A stretch of 64,000 bases of DNA from Porphyra umbilicalis (Eukaryota; Rhodophyta; Bangiophyceae; Bangiales; Bangiaceae), in assembly GCA_002049455.2 (NCBI GenBank), contig KV919014.1, positions 1-64,000 on the forward strand, written 5' to 3'. The position numbers were made by a program, and so were the translations under genes. The notes below the pieces were generated by a model. That model did no database searches and was not told where the DNA came from. It was given only the letters and a program-made list of their open reading frames with translations. Positions 32,860-44,454 of the stretch are shown here, piece by piece (within the stretch, counting starts at the first letter, position 1; the number at the start of each line of letters is the position of its first letter).

Positions 32860-34461
32860 TTGCACAAGCCATCTGCGAACGAGAAGAAGGCGCGCGCTCG
32901 TCCTGACTGGCCGCTATGGAAGCAGGCCATTAAGGAGGAGGTGGCGGCACACAAGCGCCTTGGCACCTGGTCCATGACCAAGGGGAACAACAAGAATCAC
33001 AAGGCCATCAAGACGCGATTCGTGTTCGACATCAAGCACGACGCGGAGGGCAAGCTCACGCGCTACAAGGCTCGACTCGTGGCTCAAGGGTTCAACCAGG
33101 TGCCCGGACGAGACTTTGACGAGACGTGGGCTCCGGTACCCAACGCGGCCACGACACGTGCTCTCTTTGCTGTGGCGGCAGCCATGGGCTGGGAGATTAG
33201 CCATGTCGACGTCAAGACAGCCTTCCTCAACTCCACGATGGACAAGGAGATGTACATCAGACTCCCCGACGGTGTCGAACCGGAGGGGCTGGAGGAGAGG
33301 TGTCGGCTTAACCTGGCGCTCTACGGGACAAAGCAGGCGGGGCGGCTGTGGAGCATCAAGCTCGACAAAGAGCTGAAAGAGATGGGGGCGGTCCGGTCCA
33401 AGGTGGACCCGTGCCTCTATGAGTGGCACCACCCCGTGCACGGGTGCATCTTCATCCTCGTGTACGTCGACGACCTTATCGTGGCAGGCGAGAAGCTGGC
33501 TGGGGTCCAGGCTGTCAAGCGCTCCGTGTCTGCCAAGTTTGAGGTGCGCAACATGGGGGAGGTCAAGGACTTTATCGACATGAAGGTCATGCGCAACCGG
33601 GCGGCCAAGACTCTGACGTTGAGCAACCCGGGGCACACCGCGACGCTGCTGGAGGCGTTCGGGATGGACAAGGCGACGCCAAACAAGACGCCGATGTCGT
33701 CGGGGGTCAAGCTGACCAAGACAGGGAAGGGCCTGCTGCCAGAGGGCAACCGTTACGCCGAGTTGGTCGGCTCCCTCTTCTACCTGTCTACCACGACGAG
33801 GCCAGACATCGCCTTTACCGTGGGGGTGCTCTCGCGCTTCATGTCCTGCCCTTAGGAGAACCACATGCGCGCGGCCAAGGAGGTTCTGCGCTACCTGCGC
33901 GGGACGACTCGCCTGGGTGTGGTCTACAGCGGCAGCGAGCCGCTGCAAGGGTTTGTCGACGCCGACTGGGCCGGCGACATCGACGGTCGTCGGTTGACAA
34001 CCGGTTTCGTCTTCACCTGCAATGGTGGGGCGATTGCGTGGGCAAGTAAGCGCCAGTCGACCTTGGCCACCTCGACGGCCGAGGCCGAGTACGTGGCCGC
34101 CGCAATGGCGACCAAGGAGGCGCTGTGGCTACGCAAGCTGCTGTCGGCTCTGGGCGTCGACGGTGGAGCCGTGGCGATGGGGGAGGACAACCAGTCCTGC
34201 CTCGCACTGGTCAACAAACCCGAGGCGACGGGGCGGACCAAGCATGTCGACGTCGCGTACCACATGGTTCGCGACTACAAGGCGCGCGGGGATGTGGCCT
34301 TCTACTTCCTCCCGAGCGCCGACATGCCGGCGGACGGGCTCACCAAGCCGCTGCCGTCGCCGGCGTTCACGGCTTTCCGGGCTGCCGTCGGGGTTGGTGA
34401 AGACCTGAGCGTGGCTAAGCGGGGCGCCGGGCCTGGCGACCCCCTGTTGGGGGAGTGCTGA
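32860..34461 (+). other. Copia reverse transcriptase and RNase H region
   Basis: The reverse transcriptase segment begins near 'WPLWKQAIKEEVAAHKRLGT' and has 'ARLVAQGFNQVPG', 'DVKTAFLNSTMDKEMYIRLP' and the catalytic 'YVDDLIV' near 33464. RNase H follows with 'DADWAGD' and 'STLATSTAEAEYVAAAMATK' near 34050. This order identifies Ty1/copia rather than gypsy. Part of the fossil element. Confidence 0.5.
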
Positions 34462-34737
34462 GGCGCCATGGCGCCACTGGAGGCGTCCAGTGGCGCGGCC
34501 CCGGATTTGCGGCAGCGACCTCCGTCGACCTTGGCGCGGGCCGGTGCCAGTCGTCGACGGTTGCGCTACCATCCACTTGTTTGGGGCCGGCAATGGGGCG
34601 CTGTTGCCTTGGGGGGACGGCCGGTTGGGACCGTCCTGGGGCGCTGTGGCGCCACTGGGGGCGACCAGTGGCGCAGCCGCGGTTTCCCGGCGATCGCCCG
34701 ACTCGATTTGGCCTAGTCGATTTTGGGCCGTTTGGCC

Positions 34738-34935
34738 GGGAGCAGTAGGCCTACTGCTCCCGACGGGCACGAGTCGATTTTGGTGTACGTCGATTTTGGT
34801 CGATTTCGGCCGGAAGTAGTAGGTCTGCTGCTCCGGACGGGCCCGAATCGATTTTGGTGCAAGTCGAATTTGGTCGATTTTGGCCGGAAGTAGTGGGCCC
34901 CGATTTTGGCCGGGAGCAGTAGGCCTACTGCTCCC
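34738..34935 (+). repeat. Palindromic repeats in copia 3' untranslated part
   Basis: A 24-base perfect palindrome centred on AGTAGGCCTACT occurs twice, at 34738-34761 and 34912-34935. Degenerate versions lie at 34811-34835 and ~35098-35117. Each sits among AGTCGATTTTGG-type repeats. The RNA would fold into a row of stem-loops before the 3' LTR. Confidence 0.5.
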
Positions 34936-35249
34936 AGCGAGCAGACTTTGACGGGCCGCCAATGCGGCGGATCGTCTCCGTTCGAGACGCACCCGGGCTG
35001 TACTCACCTCCACGTCTGCTTCACGTCGATTGTGATATTGGCGATTTCGGCGGAGGTCGAATTTACTTGGCCGAAATCGGCTCGACTCGCTTGGAGCTGT
35101 AGGCGTACTGCTCCCAGCAAGTCGAGCGGATTTCGGCCAAGTCGATGAGATCGACTTAGCCGTTTTCTGGATCGCGGATTTTGGCGGAAGATCTCGCACT
35201 GTGGCCGTGACGGAGCTTTCATGGCGCGGACTGTGGGGCGCTGGGGGAG

Positions 35250-35647
35250 TGTTGAGGCAGCCCCCCAAGCCCGCGCAGGTAAGTCGGAGTTACCGCGGAC
35301 TGCCTGGCTAATTCTGGGAGTACTTATGTGGTCATCGGCTTGTGTGGCTGTGCCATTTTCATGCATTGCTGTATGTGTGTGATGTAATTACTTTTACTTG
35401 AATATTGAGGGCAGCTCCTTTTGGAGCTGAGCTCGGGGAGATTTTCGTGGGGTCATCGAGGGGCGTCGCGATTTGTGGGGTGGTGAGAGCATGTACCCTG
35501 CAAGGGAGGAGCACCGCGCCGGCCGGGGAGTGCGCCGGCAGAACGTGGCGAGAGAGGCATACCGAGGGTTTAAGAGCCTGCTGGCCTCGCGCCTCAGACC
35601 GCTCTCGAGTAAAGCAACGCATCCACCCAACTACCGCTCACTTCACA
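35250..35647 (+). repeat. Copia 3' LTR
   Basis: This repeat starts TGTTGAGGCAGCC and ends CTCACTTCACA. It is preceded by a short purine run (GGGGGAG, 35243-35249) in the polypurine-tract position. The target duplication GTCTC follows. Confidence 0.5.
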
Positions 35648-35718
35648 GTCTCAGTCCTCGTGATGGCAGGCATAATGAGTGCGGTTCACCATTGCCGGCC
35701 CGTACCCAACCACGACCT

Positions 35719-37958
35719 ATGACGCCGGCGACGAGGCGCCGACGCGCTTCCGATTTGCCACCCGGCAAGCGCGTCCGGATGGACATTGGGCAAGAGGATG
35801 AGAGTAGCTGCGGCGAGCCCGCGGCGCTTCCGAGCAACCCCCTCCCGGGCTCATCGCCCACGATGGACTTGTCGCCTGTGCCGCCCTCGTCGTGCCTGGA
35901 CGGTTCCTTTTGGGATTGGTCAGCCGTTGCCAACGGGCTGCCTGCGGCCTGCCCCTCGCCGGCCTACTCCGCGGCTGCGGAAAAGACTTTGAAAACGACT
36001 TGGGCGGCGGTCACGTCGTCGGCGCCATTCCCCTCCTTGCAGGAGGTCGCGCCTGAAAAGGCGCCGATCCCGCACGGAGTGGCGATCGCTTCAACGACGC
36101 GGGCTCCGTCCCGTGTGGCGGCTACGCCGATGGCGCCAGCCGCACCACGACATTCCCGCACCACTCCTCAACCCTGCCCCCACCCCCTGCCCGCTTGCCA
36201 GAGAGCAGGTATTGCTACCAACGCCCCGTCGACGACGGTGCCGACGGAAGAACACACGACGACGGTCGCCACGGCCCTCATGTGGGCGCCGCCGATCGCG
36301 CCCCCGACCAAGACCGCCACCGACGCGGCGCCCGTGCCTACAACGCCCACCGCGCCCCCGCCCAAGACCGCCACCGAGATGGCGTCGGCATCCATGCCGC
36401 CCACCATGCCCCCGATCAAGAACGCCGTCGGATCGGTGTCCGCGTCGACGCCGCCCATCGCGCCCCCGACCATGGCGGCCGAATTTTGGGCGCCTCCGCC
36501 TGCGCCGACCAACGGGACCGCGACCAAGAACGTCGCCAACACGGCGCCCGCGTCGACGCCGTCTGCCGCGCCCCCGCCCGTCGCGGCTGACGATTCGGCG
36601 CCTGCGTCGGCACTGCCCGCCGCTCCCCCGACTATGCCCGCCGCCGACACGGCCCTCTCACCGACGCCGCCCACCTCGCCGCCAACCAAGACGACCACCG
36701 GCACGGCGGTCACGTCGACGCCGCCGACCGCGTCCCCGACCAAGACCACCACCAACGCGGCGGTTGCGTCGGCGCGACCCACCGCGACCCCGACCAAGAC
36801 ATCCGGCGACGCGGCGCCCGCGCCGACGCCGCCCACCGTGCTGCCGACCGTGGAGGCCGACAGTTCGGCGCCTGTTTCGGCGACGCTCGCGACGATCCCA
36901 ACCAAGACCGCCGGCGGCACGGCGTCGGCTTCGACGCCGCCGACCGCGTCCTCGAGCACGACCACCGCCGACGCGGCGGTTGCGTCGGCGCAACCCACCG
37001 TGTCACCGACCAAGACATCAGGCGACGCGGCGCCCACGCCGACGCCGCCACCCGCGCCGCCGACGAAGACGGCTCGTGATTGGGCGCCTGAATCTGTACC
37101 CACCACGGCGCACGCGACGAAGACGGCGGCAGATGCCGCGCCGGCTCCGACGTTGCGCAATCCGCCGCTGACTACATTGGCCGAATCGAGCGGGGCCACG
37201 TCGGGGACGGGGTCCGCCGCCTTGGCACCGCGTGGTGTCACGCCTTCTCTGGAACAGGATGAAGGCGTCGCCATTCCGTTACCGCTGGACCGCGGGGGGC
37301 GCGGCTGGGTGTTGACAGGCGACACAGTGCCTGGGGGCTGGCTGGACCCCTTGCACCGAGGCTGTCGACGCCCGTCGGCCTCGACTGCGGACCTCATCTT
37401 CAACTTTCAGCCTATTGAGGTTATGGAAGCTTCTGGAGCTGCCGGGGTCGACCGGGGGCGTCGACAAGTAGCGGTGGAGGGAAATGGATTTTTAGCGAGG
37501 GCGGTGCGGCACATTGCGTCTAGCCTCGGTGCGCTAGTTGGCGATGAACTGGGTGTCACGTATGATGGTGTGACGCCCAATCTCATCATTGCGATGCCGC
37601 GCGCTCTGGCCCAGTTGGCGCACGCCGATACAGGTCGTTATGTGGAGGTGGGGGGGTCCGGCGCCACACTGCTCACGGTGTACTTTTCTTTCGAGGAGGG
37701 CACGTGTGTCGACTTATGGTCCGGACCTATGGAGGGGCTCCTGTGGGGAGGCCGGCTGAGCCTCTACATCCCCCCAAGCGTGTCTTTATTCCAGTTGGGC
37801 GTTGTTTGATTGTTCGCTCTGACCTTATCCACCGCGGTGCGAACAAGCCGGATGGTCGTCGGCAGCAGCGGTGTGTGCATTTCTACTTGGCAGTCCACAC
37901 CGACGGTGTGCACATGCGGTATGCGGAGCACACTTCCTTGCCTTATGATTTCGTGTAG
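35719..37958 (+). CDS. 2OG-Fe(II) oxygenase-like protein with Thr/Pro repeat N-terminus, one frameshift
   Basis: ATG 35719 opens 'MTPATRRRRASDLPPGKRVR', a basic patch. Residues ~150-480 are degenerate ~20-residue Pro/Thr/Ala repeats. The C-terminal ~200 residues resemble a 2-oxoglutarate/Fe(II) dioxygenase barrel: H-x-D in 'LAQLAHADTGRY', then 'LLTVYFSFEEGTC', 'RVFIPVGRCLIVRSDLIHRG' (distal His) and 'QRCVHFYLAV' (Arg). The last part lies one frame over. The switch falls between about 37,715 and 37,750, and I see no intron signal there, so the copy is probably damaged or carries a sequence error. It runs tail to tail with the element B transposase, about 220 bases away. Oxygenase assignment rests on these motifs only; substrate is unknown. 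It could be host-derived or cargo. Confidence 0.5.
36280..37160 (+). repeat. Degenerate ~60-bp coding minisatellite
   Basis: Units read roughly GACGCCGCCCACCGCGCCCC-GACCAAGACC-ACC-ACGCGGCG and encode 'PTKT..DAAPAPTPP'-like repeats. About a dozen drifted copies keep the reading frame, which argues that the protein tract was maintained by selection. Confidence 0.5.
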
Positions 37959-38177
37959 GTATTCTGCCCTTGTGAACTCTCGTCGTGTTCTTTTTGTTGT
38001 TTCAGTGCGCTTTTGGATACGTAGTGCGGCGGGCCTGTGGTAGCGCGCTGCTGCGACAGTCCCCGCATGGACGCACCCACACATCCAAGCGCGGTTGCCC
38101 CGAGTGAGGCGAAAGAGGCGCCAGCCGAAGGAAAGAGCGACGCGTGGTCGCACTGCGGCAGTTGGACGGCGGCAACG

Positions 38178-41100
38178 TCACAAGCGCCACAATCCCGGAA
38201 CGCACGCGCTGTGTCGGCTGCCATTTTGGGGGGGGGGGCGGTGGTACGTTGCAGGGTAGTAGAATTGGGAGGCCGGGGTCGGCGTGGTCGTGAGGGTGGC
38301 ACTGGAAAGCGGCACCATCTTTTTCTTCAAATCCCAGGGAAAAAAGACGTTGAGAAAGAAGCGCATCCAGGCGCTCCGTGAGTGGGCTATCCATTGAGGG
38401 CAGGTCCGCGTCGACGCCTCGGCGGGCAGCCAGGTCAGCAAAATCAGGGACAACAAAGGCGAGCCGACGCACGTGCTCTACGGGCACAAATCGCAGCGTC
38501 AGGTCCGTCGCGTTGTTGACGGTGCGCCATTTAAGACGCACACAGTCCCGCGCGGCGAATGGGCAGAGCTCCTCGGCTGCCACTGCCTCCATCGGCACCA
38601 AGACGAAAGCATCCCCCTTGCGTCCCCTGACGATGGCTCGCAGCTCGCCAACGCACAGCCTTGCCTCATCGCCGCCGAAGTGGTACAACACGGCCTCGTG
38701 CCACGGGGCGCCGAGGTAGTCTTCAGCAGCGCGCAGCTGCTGCTGCACACGCGTGCCGCACTCGAAGCGCGCCAGTAAAGACGTGCGAGTAGCTACACGC
38801 ACGTTGCGGTTGGCGACCATGTTCAACAGCTGCCAGACATTTGCTAAGTCTGGGCGGCGTGCGAAGTCTCCGACAGACACCCGAGCGACGTTGTACACCC
38901 GCAGTTTCTGCTTCCGCGCCCGCTTTGAGGCAGCGGCCACGGCGGCCGCAGCAGCAGCAGAAGCCGCCGCCGACGTCACCGCCGCCACCACCCCGCCACC
39001 GGGTGCCGGCGCGGCACCAACTGCCGCACCGGCCGCTGCCGTTGCCCGGCCGCCAGCGGCTAATGCGTCTCTGGCTGCATCCCGCGTAGCTTCCGCTGCA
39101 GCTGCAGTGGCCGCCCGCGCAGCCAGCTTGGCCCGCCAAGCGGCGACAGCGGCCTTGTCGTCCTCCGTGTGGCGGGCAAGGATGCCCCACGCGCCGTGCG
39201 AGTGGCGCACCAGCTGCCGAGTGAACGTGCGTGCGTTTTTGTTTGTCCGCGCATAAAACGGCTTTTTAACCTTGTGCTCGCTTTCGTTGTCAGCGGTGTT
39301 ATCATTGCGGAAGTTGCCCTGCCACTTGATCGCATCAGCGACATGGCAGAGGAGCTTGTGAACCTTCACCGACGCAATGTGACCGGAAATAGGTGTCACG
39401 AACTTTTTGACAAAGTCTTTGGCCTGCGCGGCAATCTTGTGCCCCTCCGTCATTGTCATGGGCGGCGGCACAGCGGAGGTCGCCCGCCCGGCTATGCGGG
39501 CGTACAGCACGGCGTACTCTGCTGACAAAGAAGTGACGGAAACGTGCACGGGGGTGTCCCCCCACTCCTCCTTGTAAGCTGCCCAGTCGAAGACAAAGTT
39601 CTTGGACACCATAGCCGCTGCGTCGTCGTCACCATCCGCGTCGTAGGCGGCCACGTCTGTCGCCGCCTCCGCCACCGCACGCTCCGCCTCGTGGTCGGAT
39701 ACGAACACGTCGTCGGCATCGTCGTCTCCAAGCCGGCCAAAGAGGCCGGCTAAAATGAACGGCACAATAGCAACACCGTCCCTTTGTTGCTTGCCAGTGA
39801 AGACAACCTGCTTCTCGTTGGCGCGCACGATGTAGATGCAGATCCAGCATTGAAGAGAGGTAGGTGCAGGAGAGCGGGTGGACAGACGGGTCAGACACGG
39901 GAATCACTGCATAAAAGCGACGATGAGCAATTGGGAGTACCAGTGCAGGGTACAAGCCACGGGAAAAGAGGCCGCACACAAAGGATAATAGCGACGCGGC
40001 GCACACGCAACGTACCCTGGGGGAGTCGTGCATGCCTTACTTCTTCTGTGTAGACGGAGAAGGCGCTTGATGGAGATGCGTCGGGTCCTCGTAACCGAGC
40101 CAGCTGGAGGCTTTTTCCCTCTGCATAAGTAGGGAAAGACACGTACAAGCCGGTGCACGAGCAATCTGGTGACGCCCAGATCCGAAACCTAAGACAGAAT
40201 CAAGAAGCAAGAGAAAGAAGAGCTCGAGGGCGATGCACACGATTAGTCTCGGAACGCCAAGGCAATAGAGACATGGTGTTGGCTCAAGCACTCAAAAGAT
40301 GGAATGCAAACAAGAAGAAGGATGACGTACGTGCAGCACAAAAAATCCTATCATATTGTACAACAGCAAGGGTGCCGAGCCGAGGCCGGCCATGCCGGCA
40401 AGCCCCAAAACGACGCTTAACGTCGAGTCGAGGGCGCCGAGCGACATCCGCCGGTGGCGCTCCCGCTGGCGCCTCGAGTGCTCGTAGGCCTCAACTTGGT
40501 TGGTGAGGGTGTTGATGACATTGCGCTCCCCTGCATTGAGCGCCTGAGGCGCCCCGACCGACTCGATCTTGGCCATACAGGAAGTGCATGATACGCACAT
40601 TGGCCGCCCTTCAGGCCGAGCACCGCGCGCTCCTCCGGCTGGTCGCATATATACAGGAGGACGCGGGGAAAGGCTAGCGCCTCCTGGTGACCGACTGTGA
40701 CTCGGAAGCCAATATGAATACGGCCAATCACGTGCGTGAAGGCCGTGTAGAGCACCCGTTGCAAGATCCCGCACCGTCTAATCCTGGCTCTCTCGTCCGC
40801 CCCGGGCTCTTGAAGCTTCCGCACAATGGGGACATACGCGACAGCCACCCATTCGACGGTGCCCGAGACATCGTTGACGAGGCGCACACGTACAGGTACA
40901 GTTTGTGGGCTGCGCGGAGATTGGCAACGAGCGCAATACAATCAAGACAGAAGAAGGGAGTGCATCCGCCCAGTGAGACACAGGATCCCGACGGCGACTC
41001 CCTAACTCGCTAAGCAGAGACAGTGCGTCACGTCTCAAACCCTCCGCAAAACGAAACAACGTCCCACCAGACCAAGATAACTGGCTGCTGTCCGAAAAAG

Positions 41101-42184
41101 TGTGTAGGCCGAGCACGCAGGCCAGCTCCTCCCTGTTCTTCATGGCCAGGTCCTCGCATACTTTGAAGGCATTCCCGTCCATGGGTGTTTCCCGGCGGTC
41201 GCTGGGCGGCGCCGGCCCAGCCATGCCGCTCCAAAGCTGGATGGAGGCACCCTTCTTCTTTAAGAGCTCCCTGATCACCTGCTGCACGTCGCGGAAGTAC
41301 CCCTTGGAGGAGACGCCACCCTCCACCAACCGGACCTTCTTCCACCCCGCGCTCAACGCGGCGTCGTCCAGGTCGTCGCGCAGCGCCTGCTTAAAAGCAG
41401 ACACAGACGGGAAGTGGTGCCGCAGCGTCGTTTGGTGGCCCGCGTCCTCCGCCATTCCGACTTTGGTGCCGTCCCAGATGTCTAGGAACTCATACAGGAA
41501 CTCTTGGTCCTTGGTAGAGAGGCCCGCCCCGCCCACGCTCAAAACAAACCGCTGCAGCGCGCGAAGCCGCACAGTATGAAATTGTCGAAGCTTGAAGCGC
41601 TTGCACCACTTGACGACGGGCTGGGCGCGCCGCGCGTCGCCGAGCGTCTCATAGAGCACCCGCACGTGCAGGCCCACGGAGGAGTAACTGTACTCGGGGA
41701 CTGCGTCTGCAGCGGCGGCGGCGCCTTCCTTGTGGGGCACCAATATGCGCGTCAGCTCCAACAGCGTCTGGAGCTACGACTCCACGGCGCTGCAGGCGGT
41801 CGATGCCAACTCGGAGGACGCGTGCGAGGATGGAAACGGCGAGTGCGGCGACGTGGGCGGCGCGTCCGACTCGTCGTCGGCCTCGTTGCCGTCCTCCAAG
41901 CCAGCACCGGGGCGGTCTGTACCCGCACCGGCACCAACACGCCCCTGACGAGCCCTGCCTGCATGAGTCCCACCGGCCGCACCAGAACGGCTTCCGTCGC
42001 CCAACCCCTCCTCGCCATCGGATGGTTGGTCGTCCGACGCCGCCTCGCGGGGACGACGACCAGGGTGTTGCGTGTGGTGGCCGGTCAAGCCGTTGTTGAT
42101 GCCATACTGGTGCCGACGGAGCTCTACCAGGAACTGGGCCTCGAAGCCACAGTCACAAACCAGAAATGGGCGGTCCGGGGGCAC
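38178..42184 (-). pseudogene. Element B transposase, decayed
   Basis: It aligns with the element A transposase from the zinc-finger Met ('FLVCDCGFEAQFLVELRRHQ') to 'RFFLNVFFPWDLK'. Lesions seen: an in-frame TAG after 'STACSAVES' (~41774), a one-base loss at 'HKLYPVRV' (~40908), a frameshift at the Cys cluster 'GLKGGQC' (~40600), a frameshift at 'SPLTERLD' (~38390) and loss of the normal stop. The final zinc-finger His is Asn. 'VSKNFVFDWAAYKEEWGDTP' and 'KVHKLLCHVADAIKWQG' with 'DNESEHK' remain well kept. Exon junctions match element A (a GTACG donor after 'TPPG', then 'YIVRANEKQ'). Many third-base differences in 'KGKKPPAGS' show past selection on the protein. Confidence 0.5.
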
Positions 42185-44254
42185 GCCCGAAATGACGTGT
42201 GGCCTGGGGGTTCAATAGGAGGGACAGACGAGCGAAGATATGCGAGTGAGAGCAAGACGGGAGGGAGTCAGAATGAGAGCATCACAGGTTGAAGACAAAG
42301 AAGCACAAAAAACATCCTTCGGCTTCTCTCAACACGCATACAGTACGTGAGAGGGGCAACAGCAGCCGGCTCATAGGGGCACGTACGATGGAAAATGATG
42401 CGGCTGGCTCTGTGGAAGCTGTGACTTGAGGCCCGAGCGTGGGTCCACCGACACGCACCGTCTCCCCACGCCAATTGTACGCGGCTGGAGCGGTCCAGCG
42501 CCTGGCGAGGGACCCGGTTGCGGCGCAAACCCTGGAGCAAAGCGCACCCGGCTGACACAAAATGCCTATCCGGTACCATCCAGGAGGCAAGCGAAAGGCG
42601 GTCAGCGCCCATTATGCCGCAGCGCAGCACGAAACGCCGAGCCCCACAGCACGCAGCCAAAGACAAACGGCTGTCCACTGCCAGGGCCACGAGTAGCAGC
42701 CGGATAGATTCCTTCCTCTACAGCAATCGGGACAGGCCGGCGGTAACCCGTCAGCCGTGGCCAACCTTGCTGCCCCAGGAGGTACCCTTTGTCGGCAGAG
42801 AATACGTACATTGGTGAAAAAGGGAGGCGAATCAGACGAGGGTTTAAGAGACACTGCCAAGGCTGGGTGCGCCGGCGCCCAAGAGAGGGACCAATCAGCG
42901 TCCGTTCAGGCCAGCATCGTCGTCATCATGACATGATGGCTTACCAGGGATGCGGGACGCACTGGCCGCAGAGGGTCTCTCGTTGCGTAGTAGCTGAAAA
43001 TTGGACGTACGTACCCCGTATGCAGTGTGGAACAAGATGGTGGGGCGGGGGGGCACTCATTGATCAGAGGAGGGCCAGAGGTCTCCGCACGGCAGCGCCG
43101 CACAATGACGCGACACGTCACGGCGTGCACAACCAGCGGAGGTGAGGACGGCAGACACCATCCACAGACACTCGGATCAGAAGGGGCAGCGTCGAGTCCG
43201 ATCCAAAACGCGCCCAAATTCTTCGAAGAGAGCGACATTGAACCGATCGTTCGATTTTAGGATAGAATAGTCGCGGGCTTGCGTGTTAACTCCATTGACA
43301 CCTTGCCTTCGGGGAAGTTTTTGTGACCTCAAGCGGCCACTCATGCCCCTGGCATCCTGCTCCAAGTCGCCCTGTTTGCATTGCTGTAGACTGCGCTCTG
43401 CAATTGAGCGAATTCGGACACTTCCCGCCCTTCGATCGATCGAACTGTGTTCAGCAGACCCGCGCCGCCGCGCAAAGTCTTGCGATGACAGCGCAGCGTG
43501 ACGGCAGCGCGCCGGCTCATACGCGCCCGCGGCCAGACCCGCGGGCAAGTGGCTTTATCAACTTCCCCCCTCGCACACGGTCACCTAGTGGTCCGATCAG
43601 CTCCTCTCTGGCTACGGCCCTCGGAACGTGGTGTCCCCCCCCCACCTCAATTGGCCTGGCTTCCAAGCCGCGCACTCTTGCGTCGTCTTCGCGTGCTTCA
43701 GGGTTCTTGGTGCCCTCCTATATTCTCCCTTTCTCTGGTGGTTTTTCCGGTTACGCTGTGCGGGCAACTTATCTCACTTGCATTGACCAACCCGGTGTGA
43801 CCTCTCCTCCACCCCCCCGTGTCGGGTTGGTTTACTTCCGCGTTTTACGGCCGTCTTTGCACGGTAGACTCGGCCCCAGCAGCCCACGCCGCCGTTTGCA
43901 GTGCCTGGCTTGCCGCCAGTTGCGGCCGGGCACGCTTTCGACCCCCCCGGCCGCACAGGCGACCGCAGGGTATCCCCTCTCTGGGACCCTGGTGGCGGCC
44001 TTTGCCTGAGCTTTTTCGCGCCAAGTGTCCCTAGGAGCGTTCTCTCACTTCAACCACTTGCCCATTAGGGCGCTGCTTGCCCTTGCCTCTTGCGGATTCA
44101 CTTGGTTTGGACAATTCCCGCCCTCTGGGTCTGCGCGCGCTCTTTCACCCCCTCAGTGTCGTCCCCTGTCGCACCGCCTCGGAGTGCGCCTGCCGGTCGC
44201 ACCAACGGTAAGCGGGCGCAGATCGCGACCGGGCCGTCCGCTCCATCGATGCTT

Positions 44255-44274
44255 CCGAAATGGTACATAAGCGT
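44255..44274 (+). promoter_or_regulatory. Candidate core promoter of second gene, element B
   Basis: CCGAAATGGTACATAAGCG lies about 200 bases before the start at 44455 and matches 13382-13404 in element A at nearly the same distance. TACATAAG could serve as a TATA-like box. Confidence 0.5.
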
Positions 44275-44454
44275 GGGTCTGCGTGGATGAGAAGGGTTGT
44301 TTAGGTGGTCGACAACCCCCTAGAGGCGCCGCTCACTGAAGCACACCGCGCCGCGCTCTGCCTCTGTGCCAACTCTCTGACCCCCTGACCCCTGCACACT
44401 GTCCCATTCCCCCCCCCCTTGCCCTGGGCGTACTCCCATCCTGTGCTCTCCGAT

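Larger units (their letters stand above)
29756..35647 (+). mobile_element. Ty1/copia LTR retrotransposon, broken
   Basis: Long terminal repeats at 29756-30154 and 35250-35647 begin TGTT and end CA. A perfect 5-base target duplication, GTCTC, flanks the element (29751-29755 and 35648-35652). Internal parts appear in copia order (integrase before reverse transcriptase). The LTRs differ at about fourteen positions plus one indel over ~398 bases, so the insertion is fairly young but not fresh. The internal region looks broken by roughly five interruptions. It lies 71 bases upstream of the oxygenase-like gene starting at 35719, so its 3' LTR now sits in that gene's 5' region. Confidence 0.5.

Noticed and set aside
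35719-37958. Labelling the oxygenase-like protein as TET/JBP
   Set aside because: The H-x-D, distal His and Arg pattern fits the general 2OG-Fe(II) fold, but I could not match TET/JBP-specific motifs.
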